This document shows, in pieces, positions 9,833 to 20,686 of a stretch of 38,001 nt of DNA (position 1 is the first letter of the stretch; each line of letters begins with the position of its first letter). Both the position numbers and the translations under genes were made by a program. The notes below the pieces were generated by a model. It did no database searches. It worked only from the letters and a program-made list of their open reading frames with translations, and was not told the DNA's origin. The DNA is from Geosiphon pyriformis (Eukaryota > Glomeromycota > Glomeromycetes > Archaeosporales > Geosiphonaceae), in the NCBI GenBank assembly GCA_016748015.1, contig JAAOMT010000231.1:287682-325682 (forward strand), in the 5' to 3' direction.

Positions 9833-11144
9833 TAAAAAATTGTGAAATTTACTTTGCCTACGTTTGGGTTCTATTTTAAAAACATTGAAGCATTCTATAT
9901 ATTTCTTTTTTTGATTTCAGTTTTCAAACTTTCAATGTTAATATCAGAGTTCTAAGGGTCCTTGGTTGATTTAAAAGTAACATTGGTGTCTTGTTGAATA
10001 ATTTTTGAAGTCTTTCTGCCAAAACTTATGTCACAATTTGTGAGTTTCGAAGTACTTTTTCAGGCACTTGAAGATAATTGTAATTATTTTGAATTTTGTA
10101 ATTTAGCATCACTGGTAAAAGATTGACCAGTTGTAGAAGGTGGGTTTATAGCAATATTAAAGGTATGAATGAAGAAAAATTGACAAATCTAACACTTTAG
10201 TTATAAATAAAAAAATGCTTGGGCAATTGTAATCAATAGAGGAATAGCAAAATTCCACATCAAAATATATAAGGTGTTCACAGCTGGTATGAAGATTGTA
10301 TTTTTATGCTGCCACATAGCATAAACAAAACTCAAAAAATTTAGGTCCTATTGGTTTCGTCAAAAAATGTGAATACTATTGTATTCAGATTTGTGATGAA
10401 GAAAGCAATATTAGATTGAAATTTAACCCAGCATAGTTAGATTTTTTATAGCTCTTTTGACCCTTAATAACTTCTATTTTATATTACGATCACCACTTTC
10501 ATATATATGTTTCAATTCTCCCATACGATTTTTTAATATCTTGATCAACTTATATAAAAGTTGAAACATAAGCGAAAGACCACCAAGTCCAAACCAGATA
10601 ATGAACCTTGAAACATTATCAATATCTTGATAACGGAATACCAGAGTTGCCAAACATTAACGTTAATCCCCATATATCTCAAGTAAATACTTGTTTGGTG
10701 TCCATGCAGTTATTGAAGCTGAATGAACATTTAGTGTTGAATATATTGTCAAAAGATGATTATAAGAAGAAAAAATAAGTAGAATTAATTTTATTCGGAA
10801 AAATAATTGTGAATATGATTTTTAGTAAGAAACAATTTAATTGCAAAATTTACCAAGATTTATAGGCAAAAATGCTGCTAAACCAAAACCAATAAGATGT
10901 GTGATATCCTATAATCTTAAAAGATTTTAATCTATGAATTATTCATTAAGTTGTTCAGATTCAAATTTGAAAAATGTTTTAATTTGACTATATAGAGTAT
11001 ATTAAATTATCACATTCTACAATGATGTTGTTTGGAAAGGTATCAAAAATCAATGGAATCAAATAAAGAAGGTGCACGGATTATAATTTAATTCATGAAG
11101 CTATACAATTTCTTATTAATCTCAACAGTTTGAAGGATTGACAT
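9833..11144 (-). pseudogene. Multi-helix (7TM/GPCR-like) membrane protein pseudogene
   Basis: Hidden in AT-rich DNA and fragmented. A plausible start is ATG at 11144 (MSILQTVEINKKLYSFMN). A frame at about 11080-10985 reads VHLLYLIPLIFDTFPNNIIVECDNL. An exon ending at 10854 reads DITHLIGFGLAAFLPINL, with donor GTAAAT at 10853; a 135-bp intron ends at 10719. The next exon continues in phase with ASITAWTPNKYLL. Then two 1-nt insertions and a 2-nt loss (near 10680-10615) shift frame between GLTLMFGNSGIPLSRY and DNVSRFIIWFGLGGLSLMFQ. LLYKLIKILKNRMGELKHIYESGDRNIK ends at a TAG. Another hydrophobic run (NTLYILMWNFAIPLLITIAQ) lies near 10220-10290, and a Ser/Thr-rich tail (NPPSTTGQSFTSDAKLQNSK) near 10145-10085 continues across further stops to about 9833. 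The helix pattern and cytoplasmic tail suggest a receptor-like protein; the family name is inferred. Confidence 0.6.
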
Positions 11145-12085
11145 CTCTATAATTTTCAGTCTTTTAAAATAACATGTGGGAAAATATTTCTTTTCTATTG
11201 TTAAATTATATGATTATATTATAATTAAAGGACATATTTTTTTATAAAGTTCTTGTAATTTTTTATTTAATAATGTGCTTTAAAAGTTTTGGTCACTTTT
11301 AGTTTTTATCAAAAATTTTTGAAAAAATTATTATGAGCTTGAAAAAAAAATGGGTGTTGAAATTTAATTGAACATTTAAGAAAAAGCTCATACTTTTCAC
11401 ATTTATTCTTATATTAGCTAAAAAAGAAAATAACAAGAAAAGCATAAAACATGTATTTAATTATTTGATTTTTAAAATTTTTTTAAAAATTATACTAAAT
11501 TATATATATTACTATAACAACAATTATAAAGGTATTAATATTTTGTATATTATTATAGCATTATAATAATTTTAATAATTTGCACATATTACAACATTCG
11601 CAATTTTAATAAAATGTAAAATATTGAATTTTAATTGTCCCAAATTTATGCTAATTTAATTATTAAATAAATTCAATAAATATGACTAAAAATGATATTT
11701 GAACTATATATTGATTTCATTTAAGATTTAGTATGATATAAATACATATTGTTTAAATTTCAAAGGCTATTCTTAATTTAGGAACTAAACTTTTATTCTA
11801 TATTTATACAAAACTTCTTTAGCATTTTACATTATAATAAATTAATGAACCATTTTTAATTGAATTTTATTTATGCATAGTTTTATAAACCAATTTAAAT
11901 ATTTAGCACAGCTTTTAGAATCTTGTTTTCAAAGGATTTTAGTTTATAAAAGTAAAATTTATTAAAAAATATTAATATGGTGATATGACTCAAAATAATA
12001 TGATACTAATAAAACAGTTTAAAGTAGTTCATTCGCGGATTCTTTAAAGGCGCAATTTAATCCATACTGAGATTGGCTCGTGATA
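11145..12085. other. AT-rich intergenic region
   Basis: I see no supportable feature. It contains many A/T runs and no frame of protein-like composition. Confidence 0.6.
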
Positions 12086-12088
12086 TAC

Positions 12089-12098
12089 TATATAAAAG
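12089..12098 (+). promoter_or_regulatory. TATA box upstream of the BTB pseudogene
   Basis: 'ctatataaaag' is followed by the GC-richer 'gtttcccggtt' about 100 bp upstream of the first BTB codons, a plausible remnant core promoter. Confidence 0.35.
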
Positions 12099-12193
12099 GT
12101 TTCCCGGTTTAATAAAATGATAACCTTTTTTAGGAATTTTTCCTGCAGCAGTTTGTCATTTTATTATTTTAAACTTATTATAGCTCTCACGCT

Positions 12194-12921
12194 TTATCTC
12201 ATGATTTTGGAAGCTTATTAAATACTCTGAATTTTTCTCATGTTATGATTGTTGTTAACGACGCAAATTTTTAATGGCAAGATCCTCGTATTTTGCTATA
12301 GCGCTATTTAGTGGTTGGGTTAAAACATCATCATTTTTTCTAAGCCTAACATATCACCCCAAATTTTTGAGGTGAGTATATTTTGTTTCCTCAATATATT
12401 CTATTCACAACTATTTAATTTTTTTATTTTATCTATATACATTTTATAGTGGTGAATATCTCTTAATGAACATGGAGCATTTACAATCTTAAAATTTTTT
12501 ATGAACTTATTCTAGAAAACCTTATCGATTACCTCGATTGAATACCATGCAAAAGAGTTGGGAAGAAAATTTAGCACTTTTAATGAAAAATACTTTATGC
12601 ATCATTCATTCGAAAAGCTACAAGAGTTTTGCTGTCAACAATCCAGCTGCAGTCTTTAACTCTCAGAATTTTATCTCCCCTAATAAAAATGCTCTTTCCT
12701 CAATTTTATCCCGGGATAACTTAAATATAGAAGAAAGTGAAATATAGGGAAAGATTATAGAATGGGGAGTCGCTAAATTAAGCAATGGCATTCAATTGGA
12801 AAAAGTTCTTAATTGGACAGATGAAAACTTTGAATCTTTTAAGGAATCTATTGGAGAATATCTACCTTTAATCCGGTGCTTTAACATATCTTCAGTTGAC
12901 TTCTACCGACGTTGCTTTTGA
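12194..12921 (+). pseudogene. BTB/POZ-BACK domain protein pseudogene
   Basis: The 5' piece reads LSHDFGSLLNTLNFSHVMIV then VNDANF and a stop, matching the opening of glomeromycete BTB proteins (LSxDFxxLLxxxxxxDVxIxV). The BTB end FSKPNISPQIFE is followed by a canonical 78-bp intron (GTGAGT at 12372 to AG at 12449), then GEYLLMNMEHLQS. The BACK region is split by a frameshift: EYHAKELGRKFSTFNEKYFM then HHSFEKLQEFC in one frame, then NPAAVFNSQNFISPNKNALS and SILSRDNLNIEESEI in another. A TAG at 12745 replaces the expected Trp, then KIIEWGVAKL and LNWTDENFESFKESIGEYLP follow to a TGA at 12919. Intact members, often with a C-terminal TLDc domain, are thought to be cullin-3 adaptors. Here the TLDc part is absent and the gene is dead. 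Confidence 0.8.
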
Positions 12922-12924
12922 AAA

Positions 12925-15900
12925 AAAAATGTTAAATTTTATTATAATTTTAATCTAGCCGAGGCTCTAATAAAAATTGTATATTCTATTTTATAATTAA
13001 AGGATGCTTTCTCGATTTGGGGTTGAGAAAGTAGAAATGTAAAATGGAGAGATGTTTCATAAATTTTTATAAATTTATTTCCAAACATCGTATTATACAT
13101 CTAAAAACGATTTTTTTTACTGTACAAATTCCCAATGTGATTTTAAGAAAATTTCTTTTAACAAACTTATAATCTTAAAAATGTATTTAATTTATAAATA
13201 TTATTTATAAGTATTTGAACTGATTAAATTAATCAAAAGAAATTTTGAGTTTGCCGATTTTAATAATCATTTTTGTATATAAATGATGCAAAAATTCAAT
13301 AAATTTTAAATACTTTATCTTTTTTAATAAATTAATAATTTATATCGGTCTTTAAATGCTTCATTGAAAATCTTTTGTATATTATTTATCTCTGAATTAT
13401 GATTTTTTAGATTTTTGAAATTAAAAAAAAAATTTCATTTTTTCGATAAAAAACGATTTATTTGAAGAAGATATCAAGTGTTTCATCTTTGTCTTTTTAC
13501 TATGGATAAAAAAATTTTTTGTTTCTTGCCTTAAATAAGTGAATGGAGAAATAAAAGATTTTTGAAAAACTCTTATAGAAATGAAAAAAGTCATATTTCT
13601 CAATATTCAAGCGAGCATTAGTAAAGGTAAGGAAGGGTTTTGAATGAAAAGTTTTCTTTAGAAGAAATTTAAAATAATAGGTATTATCGTTAAGAACGCC
13701 ACTATCATTAGCTTACGAATTAAAAATTATCGCAAAAAAATCAAGAACCATGATTAAAAGAATGGACTTAAGTATAATCCCCTTTTTAATCTTTCTAATG
13801 AAAATAAATAGATCCCTTAGAAAATTGAATAAAATGTTTAGTTGTAGCCAAAACCACACATTTTAAATCTTTACTTTTTTGTTTTTTTTAATAGGCATTT
13901 CGGAACAAAAACTTCAAACACACAAACAAAGTTGAGGTGATAAAAAGAAATGTGATTCATTTGATTTGGTTTGGATTTATTCAGATGGATAGGAATTTGA
14001 AATTTTGAATATTTGATTCGCATTATGAAAGGATAATTGCTCGTATATTTTTAGACCAATTGAATTGTACTTATTATAACAGAAGAAATTCTTTTTTTCA
14101 GAGCTTCAGGCACAATTAGTGTCAATTATATCGCACAGCAAACTATTGATATATATAATTTAAAAAAAAGTCTAGAGACTTTTTGAAGAATCTAAGATAC
14201 TTTCCATTCATTAAATTAAATACTTGCTTTCAATTTATTTGCACAAATTAAAAATAAATGCAATATGGTAAATAATTTCAACAGTCTCAGACAAATGAAA
14301 GTTATTAAACTCAATAGATGTTTATTAAACATTAAATAAGCATGTATTGTGATAATATGAATATTAAAATTCTAATTCATACTATACTATTTATAAAAAG
14401 ATGTAAATTTAATAATAATTAATAAGAGTCATAATGTAAATCAACTTTTGAATCAATAATTAAATTTTAATTTGACTTAAAAAAAAGTAAACCGTTTAAA
14501 TTTAATATTCTTAATAATAAACATAAAAGTGTATTAAATATTTCATCTGTGTTAATTACTTGTATTTTAAGTTTGGAAAACATTATGAATTTTCAAATTT
14601 ATAATTTTTAAGATATAAATTATAACTGAAAAATTAAAATGTAATAATAAAAATATATGCAAAAATTTTCTCTTCCTGATTAACATATTAACAATTTTAT
14701 TTTATCTTAAACCCGAAAATAATAAATTTATTTAAAAAATAGTTTTAATTGGTTCACTATTCGCTAATTGTATATGTTATGAATTATTATCTTTAAATCT
14801 TGATTTTTTTTATTTAAATTTGTTTTTAATTGATTATTGAGCAGATTTTAAAGCAAGATAATTTATATTCAAATCAATTATTTATGATATAATTTAATTT
14901 AATATGTTTTTTAAGTATTGTTCTTAATGTAAATAAGTTTTTGTGCTTTAAATTAATCAATAATTTTTTTAAAATACTATTGTTTATTGACCTGACAATT
15001 GATAAAATTTAAATTAAGATTATTTGATTTTCTATTCAATTAATTACACAAAACCAAATCTTAATTCCAAATATAAATAGACTCATACCTACTATTTTGT
15101 TTTTAATATCAAGATAATCAATTGAATGTAATAAAAAGGGACTCTAATCAAGGAATAAAATTGGATTTGGTAAAAATTGGTTAGCCTTAATATTGAATAT
15201 GATAATTATATTTGATATATTTTGAGTAATATCTTTATCTACTGCTTCTTGCCAAGTTTATTTGTAGTAGTTATTTATCCTTTACCACCAATTTACTTTG
15301 AAAGTCATTAAGAACTATATTAATTATTTTTTGTTGAATACTAAAACCAATAAAAATCATTCAAAACAAAAAAAAGATTTATTTTTTAGCAGTTTATTTT
15401 TAAATACCAAAAAATTGACTTAAATCTTTTATTAAATTTTTTATAATGAACTTTACTTTTAGTAAATATTTTTAAAATATAAAATTTAATAGAAATTTGA
15501 TAGATGTTAATATATACTGTATATAAACTGTAATTGAAGTATAAAATTTATAATATGTGGAATCCTAAAAAATACCCACGTTGCAATGTTAAATTATTTT
15601 TCGACTTCAATTATTAATTTTCTAAGCTAAATTTAACCTTGGGAATACGCAGAGATAAAAATTACTTTTGACTTGTAATCAGAATAGCTTTTCTCTTTAA
15701 GACTAAATCTAATTGAATGTAAGTTAAACAAACACGTGTAAATTAAGTGTTTGAAATTCTTAATATAATAATTTAATGTTTGAAATTGAAAATAAATACC
15801 ATAAGTTCGGCAAATAGTGCTATAGATTTCTTTATTTTAGACACCAAAAATTGATTAATATTCACTGGATATTTTATAAAACAAAAAATACTTTAAATCA

Positions 15901-17290
15901 AGAGATCATGTAAAGAGAGTTTTCAAAATATTAATAATTTACACTATATAAACCTAAAAAGACTTGATTTGGTTTTTTTGAAAAGCATTTTATAATTATG
16001 ATACAAATTATTATGTTACACATTTTACATAATTTTATACATTATTAAAATATGATACATATTTAATTTATATATCAGAATCATGCATGACATTGAAATA
16101 TTTATAAAAACTTTCTATTTTAAATTACCAAAAAAATACAAAAAAATGAGTCACCTTTTTCTTATTAATTAATCAACTAAGATAAATAAAGTCATCAACT
16201 AAATTTTATACTTTGAATCGAAAATTTTCAGGGGTTCCAGTTATAGATATTTTTACTTGTATTCATTATGTAAGATTCAACTTCTTAATTTTTTTCAAAA
16301 TTTGAAATTCTGAGTAAATTTTAGATTTTTGATATCGTGAACTGCCAAATTATTTCAAAGATTATAAATATATTCAGTGTTTTTTATGAAGTTTGCTTAT
16401 AAAATAATCACTTTTGACACAACAGCCATGGAGAACATTAAATGACATATATAGCAGTATTGCACAAAACCATGAAAATTTTGAGACTGGATATGGTTTT
16501 TCAAAAATCTTAGATCAAGGTGGGTCTAGAAGTACATTTTTCTCATATTAGAATTAAGAATATTGCTAAAAATGAGTAGCAAGGTTGTTTTAGCATATTG
16601 ATTAAAGGAGCAATTTTCGGATAATTTAAAAATAAAATAATATGCTGAGGTATTTTTTATATTAAAAATGTGATCAATCATAGAAATAGTTAAGATATTT
16701 GAAAATTATAGTGATCCCGTGTTTCAAATTGGTCCATGCGAAAATTATAATTAGGTTGTTATTAAAAATTAGAATTAAAATTGAGAAGGTAAATAAATAC
16801 AAGATATTACAATTTTTTTTTAACATATATGTTGATTTCAAATTTTCTTGGAAAAATTTGGCTAAAACTTGAAGAGTCGTAAATCAAAGAAAAAACGTTT
16901 TAATATAATAATTTTTAATAATCTTTCAATCAATTTACAAAGCGTTTAAGCATACCTTTGATAGGTTTGCCATTTCGTCGTCGATAGAAAATTAGACAAT
17001 TTGAGAATGCCCTTTAGAGTACAAGGTAGTTTAATTGTGCCTTGACTTTACTATTTATCCCATTTTTTGTTCATAGGCAAAACACTTGAATGAAAAACAG
17101 GATTTAATTCCTTTTCTATCTGTAATTCTAAAATTTTTCTGTTTGAGATATTCTTACAATCTTTTAACCTTCACCCCCTTTATCCTTAAATTTGTATTCT
17201 TCTTTTCGGACCGGAGTACTGAATCGTGAATATCTTTATAAGAGTTAAGGTATTAATTAGAAAAAGAATCCGACTTTTTTATTCGAAGGG
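12925..17290. other. Long AT-rich spacer
   Basis: I see no supportable gene in 4.4 kb. The minus-strand ORF at 13421-13603 is K/F/S low complexity. A 45-codon open stretch near 16415-16550 (for example AQNHENFETGYGFSKILDQG) has protein-like composition but is isolated and within chance expectation. The last 150 bp is probably the 3' flank of the NDUFA4-like gene. Confidence 0.5.
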
Positions 17291-17295
17291 ACTCG

Positions 17296-17692
17296 TTAAT
17301 ACAAATAAGAATATTTTTTATCGAATTTTTGATTAATTGCAAATGATTTTACTTGGGTGTTTTGATCTATGTTATTCCATCGTTCTGGTTTATTGATTCT
17401 GTTTAAATCAATCAGTTATAAAAACGAAATAAATAAGATGACAATTAATTTTGTACGCAAAAGAAAATTTTGAATTTTAATCATTAAAATATAAAATTTA
17501 CCCATCCCAAATAACGTCAGGGCTACGAGCGAGACGACTCAAATACCAAGTTGCGCCTCCAACAGCAATACCCTAAAAAACCGTTTGTTTTTTATATTTC
17601 AATCATTTTCGTTTAAGTTTATGCTTAGGGTAACACAATAGATCGGAATAATCTCGATTTTTAAAGAAGTTACTTGAGGCAGTGGAAGTCAT
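17296..17692 (-). pseudogene. NDUFA4/MLRQ-like mitochondrial protein gene with disrupted exon 1
   Basis: Exons 2 (17572-17502) and 3 (17398-17296) are clean. Exon 2 gives GIAVGGATWYLSRLARSPDV then IWD. A GTAAAT...AAACAG intron of 103 bp follows. Exon 3 gives INKPERWNNIDQNTQVKSFA and ends KKYSYLY, then TAA. This matches NDUFA4-type proteins (single transmembrane helix, then SPDVxWDxxNNPEPWN), small inner-membrane subunits assigned to complex I or IV. Exon 1 starts at ATG 17692 (MTSTASSNFFKNR), the expected N-terminus, but then loses frame: IIPIYCVTL is read only after restoring about two bases, in a spot that looks like a shortened A run. The expected GT donor before 'aagcat' (about 17627) is also absent. 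Either a recent pseudogene or a sequencing/assembly indel; essential single-copy status would favour the latter. Confidence 0.7.
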
Positions 17693-18026
17693 TTTGATCA
17701 AGTTTTTAATTTTAAAAAAAATTTCAAAGAGTGAAAAAATATTGCGAAAAAATAGATCAATATCTTGGCGTTTTCCTCCTTTCGAGCAACCACACACAGT
17801 CGTCACGATGAAATTAAAATGCATGTAATATATTGAACTTTCGGCGAATTTCACCGTCGAATACATCAGTAAAAAAAAAAACGTTTTACTAATGGTGGTT
17901 ACGGGTATTACATTAACATATGTAAACTATTGATTATCACTTTTAACATACTTTGACAGCTCACAAAGTGGTAGTTAATTTTGAACATATACATTAGTTT
18001 ATGATATCATCAGCGGTGTTAGGGTG

Positions 18027-19036
18027 TACAGTACCCCCCTAAATAGTAACGGCCGGTTCAAAAATTGGACATAAAAATTCTAATACTTTCCCCATTTATT
18101 TTATTTTTCACAATTTATATACCAAATAAAAAATTATATCTAATACTGCTTCAATCTTCCTTAGCATTGAGGCAATAACCTCTTCGAGAATATTGGTATC
18201 GAATTTCTCCCATTCCCCCTTTAGCGTAAATCTTAATTTCAACTACAGACTTCATTTTTGGATATTATCCTTTTAACTATTTTTTGATTTCTCCCGCAGT
18301 ATAGATCGGCGCATTATCTTACGTAGCTGCCCAGTTAACAGCTTAATGACGTTCTGAAATTGGTTTTAATATTTTAAGGGATTTATTTTTCCACTATTTT
18401 TTTGTATTTGCAAAATTCTCAAGATCCTTTTAATTCGCCCGCGAAACACCCCCAAGCTAGTGTGAATTTTCGTCCACTTTTGAATGTAGGTTTCTAAGAT
18501 ATATGGTTTTTTGGTGGCGATATGTGAGTCAATTCTAGAGTTGTAGAGTACGGCAGTTGAAAGCTACATTTAAGACCTTATTATTTGACAATTTTGTGGG
18601 CGCATGTCGTTTTCCTTGGCTTTAAATAACAGAATATCTTTTTCGTGGTTGCTAAGAATTTGTGGTCTTCCAGAATGTGATAAATTTTCACTTTTCTTGT
18701 TCTTTAATGCTTTTCAATTCGTTTAGTTGTGTACGAGTGGTTGTTACTTTTTTCATAACAATATTATAATATTGTAGAGTTGTAAAAAGTAAAAAAATGT
18801 CAAGTTTATTTGTCAAAAAGTGAGAAAACTTGATACATGCGCATTGATTTTTAAAAGTGGTTGCACATGCAAATCGGACGTTACTTTTTAGGAGTTGTAA
18901 ACAGATGGATTTGTAGTAAAATCTGCGATGATCAGTCACGTAATGTAAAACCTGCGATAGATTGCGATAGGGTAAAAACCTGTAAACCCCGTGATTATGT
19001 CAGGTGAAATCTGCCTTTTGAGGGCAAAGTACTGTA
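18027..19036 (-). mobile_element. Degenerate Tc1/mariner-type DNA transposon region
   Basis: The outer ends are TACAGTAC at 18027-18034 and GTACTGTA at 19029-19036, that is TA target duplications with CAGTAC inverted ends. Further in, the two ends diverge (CCCCCTAAATAG against TTTGCCCTCAAAAGG on the opposite strand). So the right 100-150 bp may belong to a separate, nested non-autonomous element with its own subterminal repeats ('gcgatagattgcgata', 'ctgcgatgatcagtcacg'). A transposase remnant lies between the ends on the minus strand. The total of about 1.0 kb is shorter than a full 1.2-1.4 kb Tc1 element. Confidence 0.7.
18108..18760 (-). pseudogene. Tc1-like transposase, heavily degraded
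   Basis: Read on the minus strand, the N-terminal side gives TTTRTQLNELK and SHSGRPQILSNHEKDILLF (the Tc1 'GRPxxLSxRD' linker after the helix-turn-helix). The catalytic part gives TLAWGCFAGE (Tc1 'VWGCFS' motif). The C-terminus reads LKGEWEKFDTNILEEVIASM then LRKIEAVL, ending at TGA 18108-18110 (family: SMPRRIEAVI). Frames change several times and stops intervene, so no DDE catalytic core can be assembled. Family role: cut-and-paste transposition into TA. Confidence 0.72.
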
Positions 19037-19219
19037 AAGTCGACCAAACTAAGCTAGTTTATCCTACTAACCTATTGATGAGAAAAATTTATCGCCTGTA
19101 CGGAGGATAATAGGGCAAAAATGATAACTTTGCATATGTACTGATAATATATACATTTTTTTAATAATGGTTTTTTTTTAGTACTGAAAACTAATGTATA
19201 TCTATTTTTTAGTTTGAAG

Positions 19220-20402
19220 ATGGTTTCGAGAGTCTCCACATTGTACGATCTTAGGGTTGTTAAAACAAATAAAGAAAAGCCTCTTAGCTCGGACCAAATC
19301 AAAAACAATAGGATTGAGTTTAAAAGAAAACTCAAAAGAGATACGAGCTCCCTATATCAACATTTATTACCTGGTGTAAATGAAATATCAATCACGGAGC
19401 TATCTTGGAAAGATCCTTTGGCCAGCCAGGTGATTAGTGATGAATCTGAATTTGTAAGAAAACTACCAGGAACTTTAAAAAAAGGATTTATGGTAAAGAA
19501 TTATATATGTTTTCGGCTATGCTTTATTAACAATGTTAATGATATATAATTTGCATTAGAAACCTGTTCATAAAATAATACCTACACCTATGCCAATGGT
19601 TCAAGAAATGTGTAGGGAATTTGTATTAGATTTTAATAGGCATGAAATCGAGATGAAACCAGCTAAATTGATACACGATGGGGCTTGGAAAGAATCGAAA
19701 GAAGATATCAAACAGGTTATAGAAATTCTTAATGTCTTGAAAGATATTTGGAATAATCCAGCATTCAGCCCAGAATTCGCAAAAACTTTAAATGAAGGGA
19801 CGTATCAATCAACCGTTATAGTATCTGCCATTCGAGCGTCGTTGAAAAATCTTCCTATTGGAGACTCCTTTTTTATTAGTACATCAGAGAAGCAAAGTAT
19901 TGCAAGTGCTAATAGAAAGGGAGAAGGTTACATGGGGAGACGTCCAGATATTATGCTTGTAGTGAAATATCTGGAGACAGTTTTTGAACTTATGTACGTA
20001 GAATGCTCTCGATTAATTTGTAGCCGACAAAAAAAGACTGACGATGAGATTAAGTTATGGCGAGAGACTAATGATGGACTATATTGGATACGCCAAAGTC
20101 TTAAACCAGATAAAGATCAGTTTGATATTGTAGGTATACAAGTAGCAGGTAATGTATTGTACTTGAATCTTCTCTTACGAGATATGGTTAATATACACCG
20201 ATATTACCATTTACAATCTGCTGAGATTCCTGTACAATTTTCAGATGAAGCTGTTGTAACTAAATTTATAGAAACTTTGTTACTTCTACGTAATATAGTA
20301 ATTACTAATTTATCTTTACTATATCACGCATTTGTCTCCTCATCGCAAAGACAAACGGAAGGGAGTACCACAGTTTCCACTCCACGAAATGATTATTATT
20401 AA
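19220..20402 (+). CDS. Glomeromycotina-expanded protein with GRRPD/ECS motif (possible PD-(D/E)XK-like fold)
   Basis: Two exons, 19220-19492 and 19560-20402, with a 67-bp GTAAAG...TTAG intron in phase 0, give 371 residues. The intron is supported because the open frame otherwise ends at once and exon 2 starts within an open frame (KPVHKIIPTPMPMVQEMCRE). The C-terminal half carries GRRPDIMLVV (Asp221) and about 18 residues later YVECSR (Glu240), then LWRETNDGLYWIRQSLKP and GIQVAGNVLYLNLL. The spacing of RPD and ExS on predicted beta strands resembles the core of PD-(D/E)XK nuclease-like folds, with Ser in place of the usual Lys; that is inference. Many paralogues of this architecture exist in arbuscular-mycorrhizal fungi, with unknown function. 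No signal peptide or membrane helix. It starts 184 bp from the Tc1-type terminus. Confidence 0.85.
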
Positions 20403-20686
20403 TATAAAAATAAAATACATTTAACAAAATCTAAAGATGGCCCTAGAGGTCATTATTTTAAACAATCGTCGCGCGTTATTTATCGGGTATATGATAGGAT
20501 TCCCACGCTTCTTTTTTAACGCGAAAGTAAACGCTTTTCTTCTCTTGCATAGCAAGGCCATTTACGTGGATGAGTAGGACTCGGCTCTAGGAATAAAATC
20601 CTAACGGCTCGTCGAATGGTGTCACATTTGTCTTTTTTCTCCAATTAGTAATACACCACGAACCTTTTTTCATATCCTATATAAGT

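Noticed and set aside
13421-13603. 60-codon minus-strand ORF
   Set aside because: K/F/S low complexity; no context.
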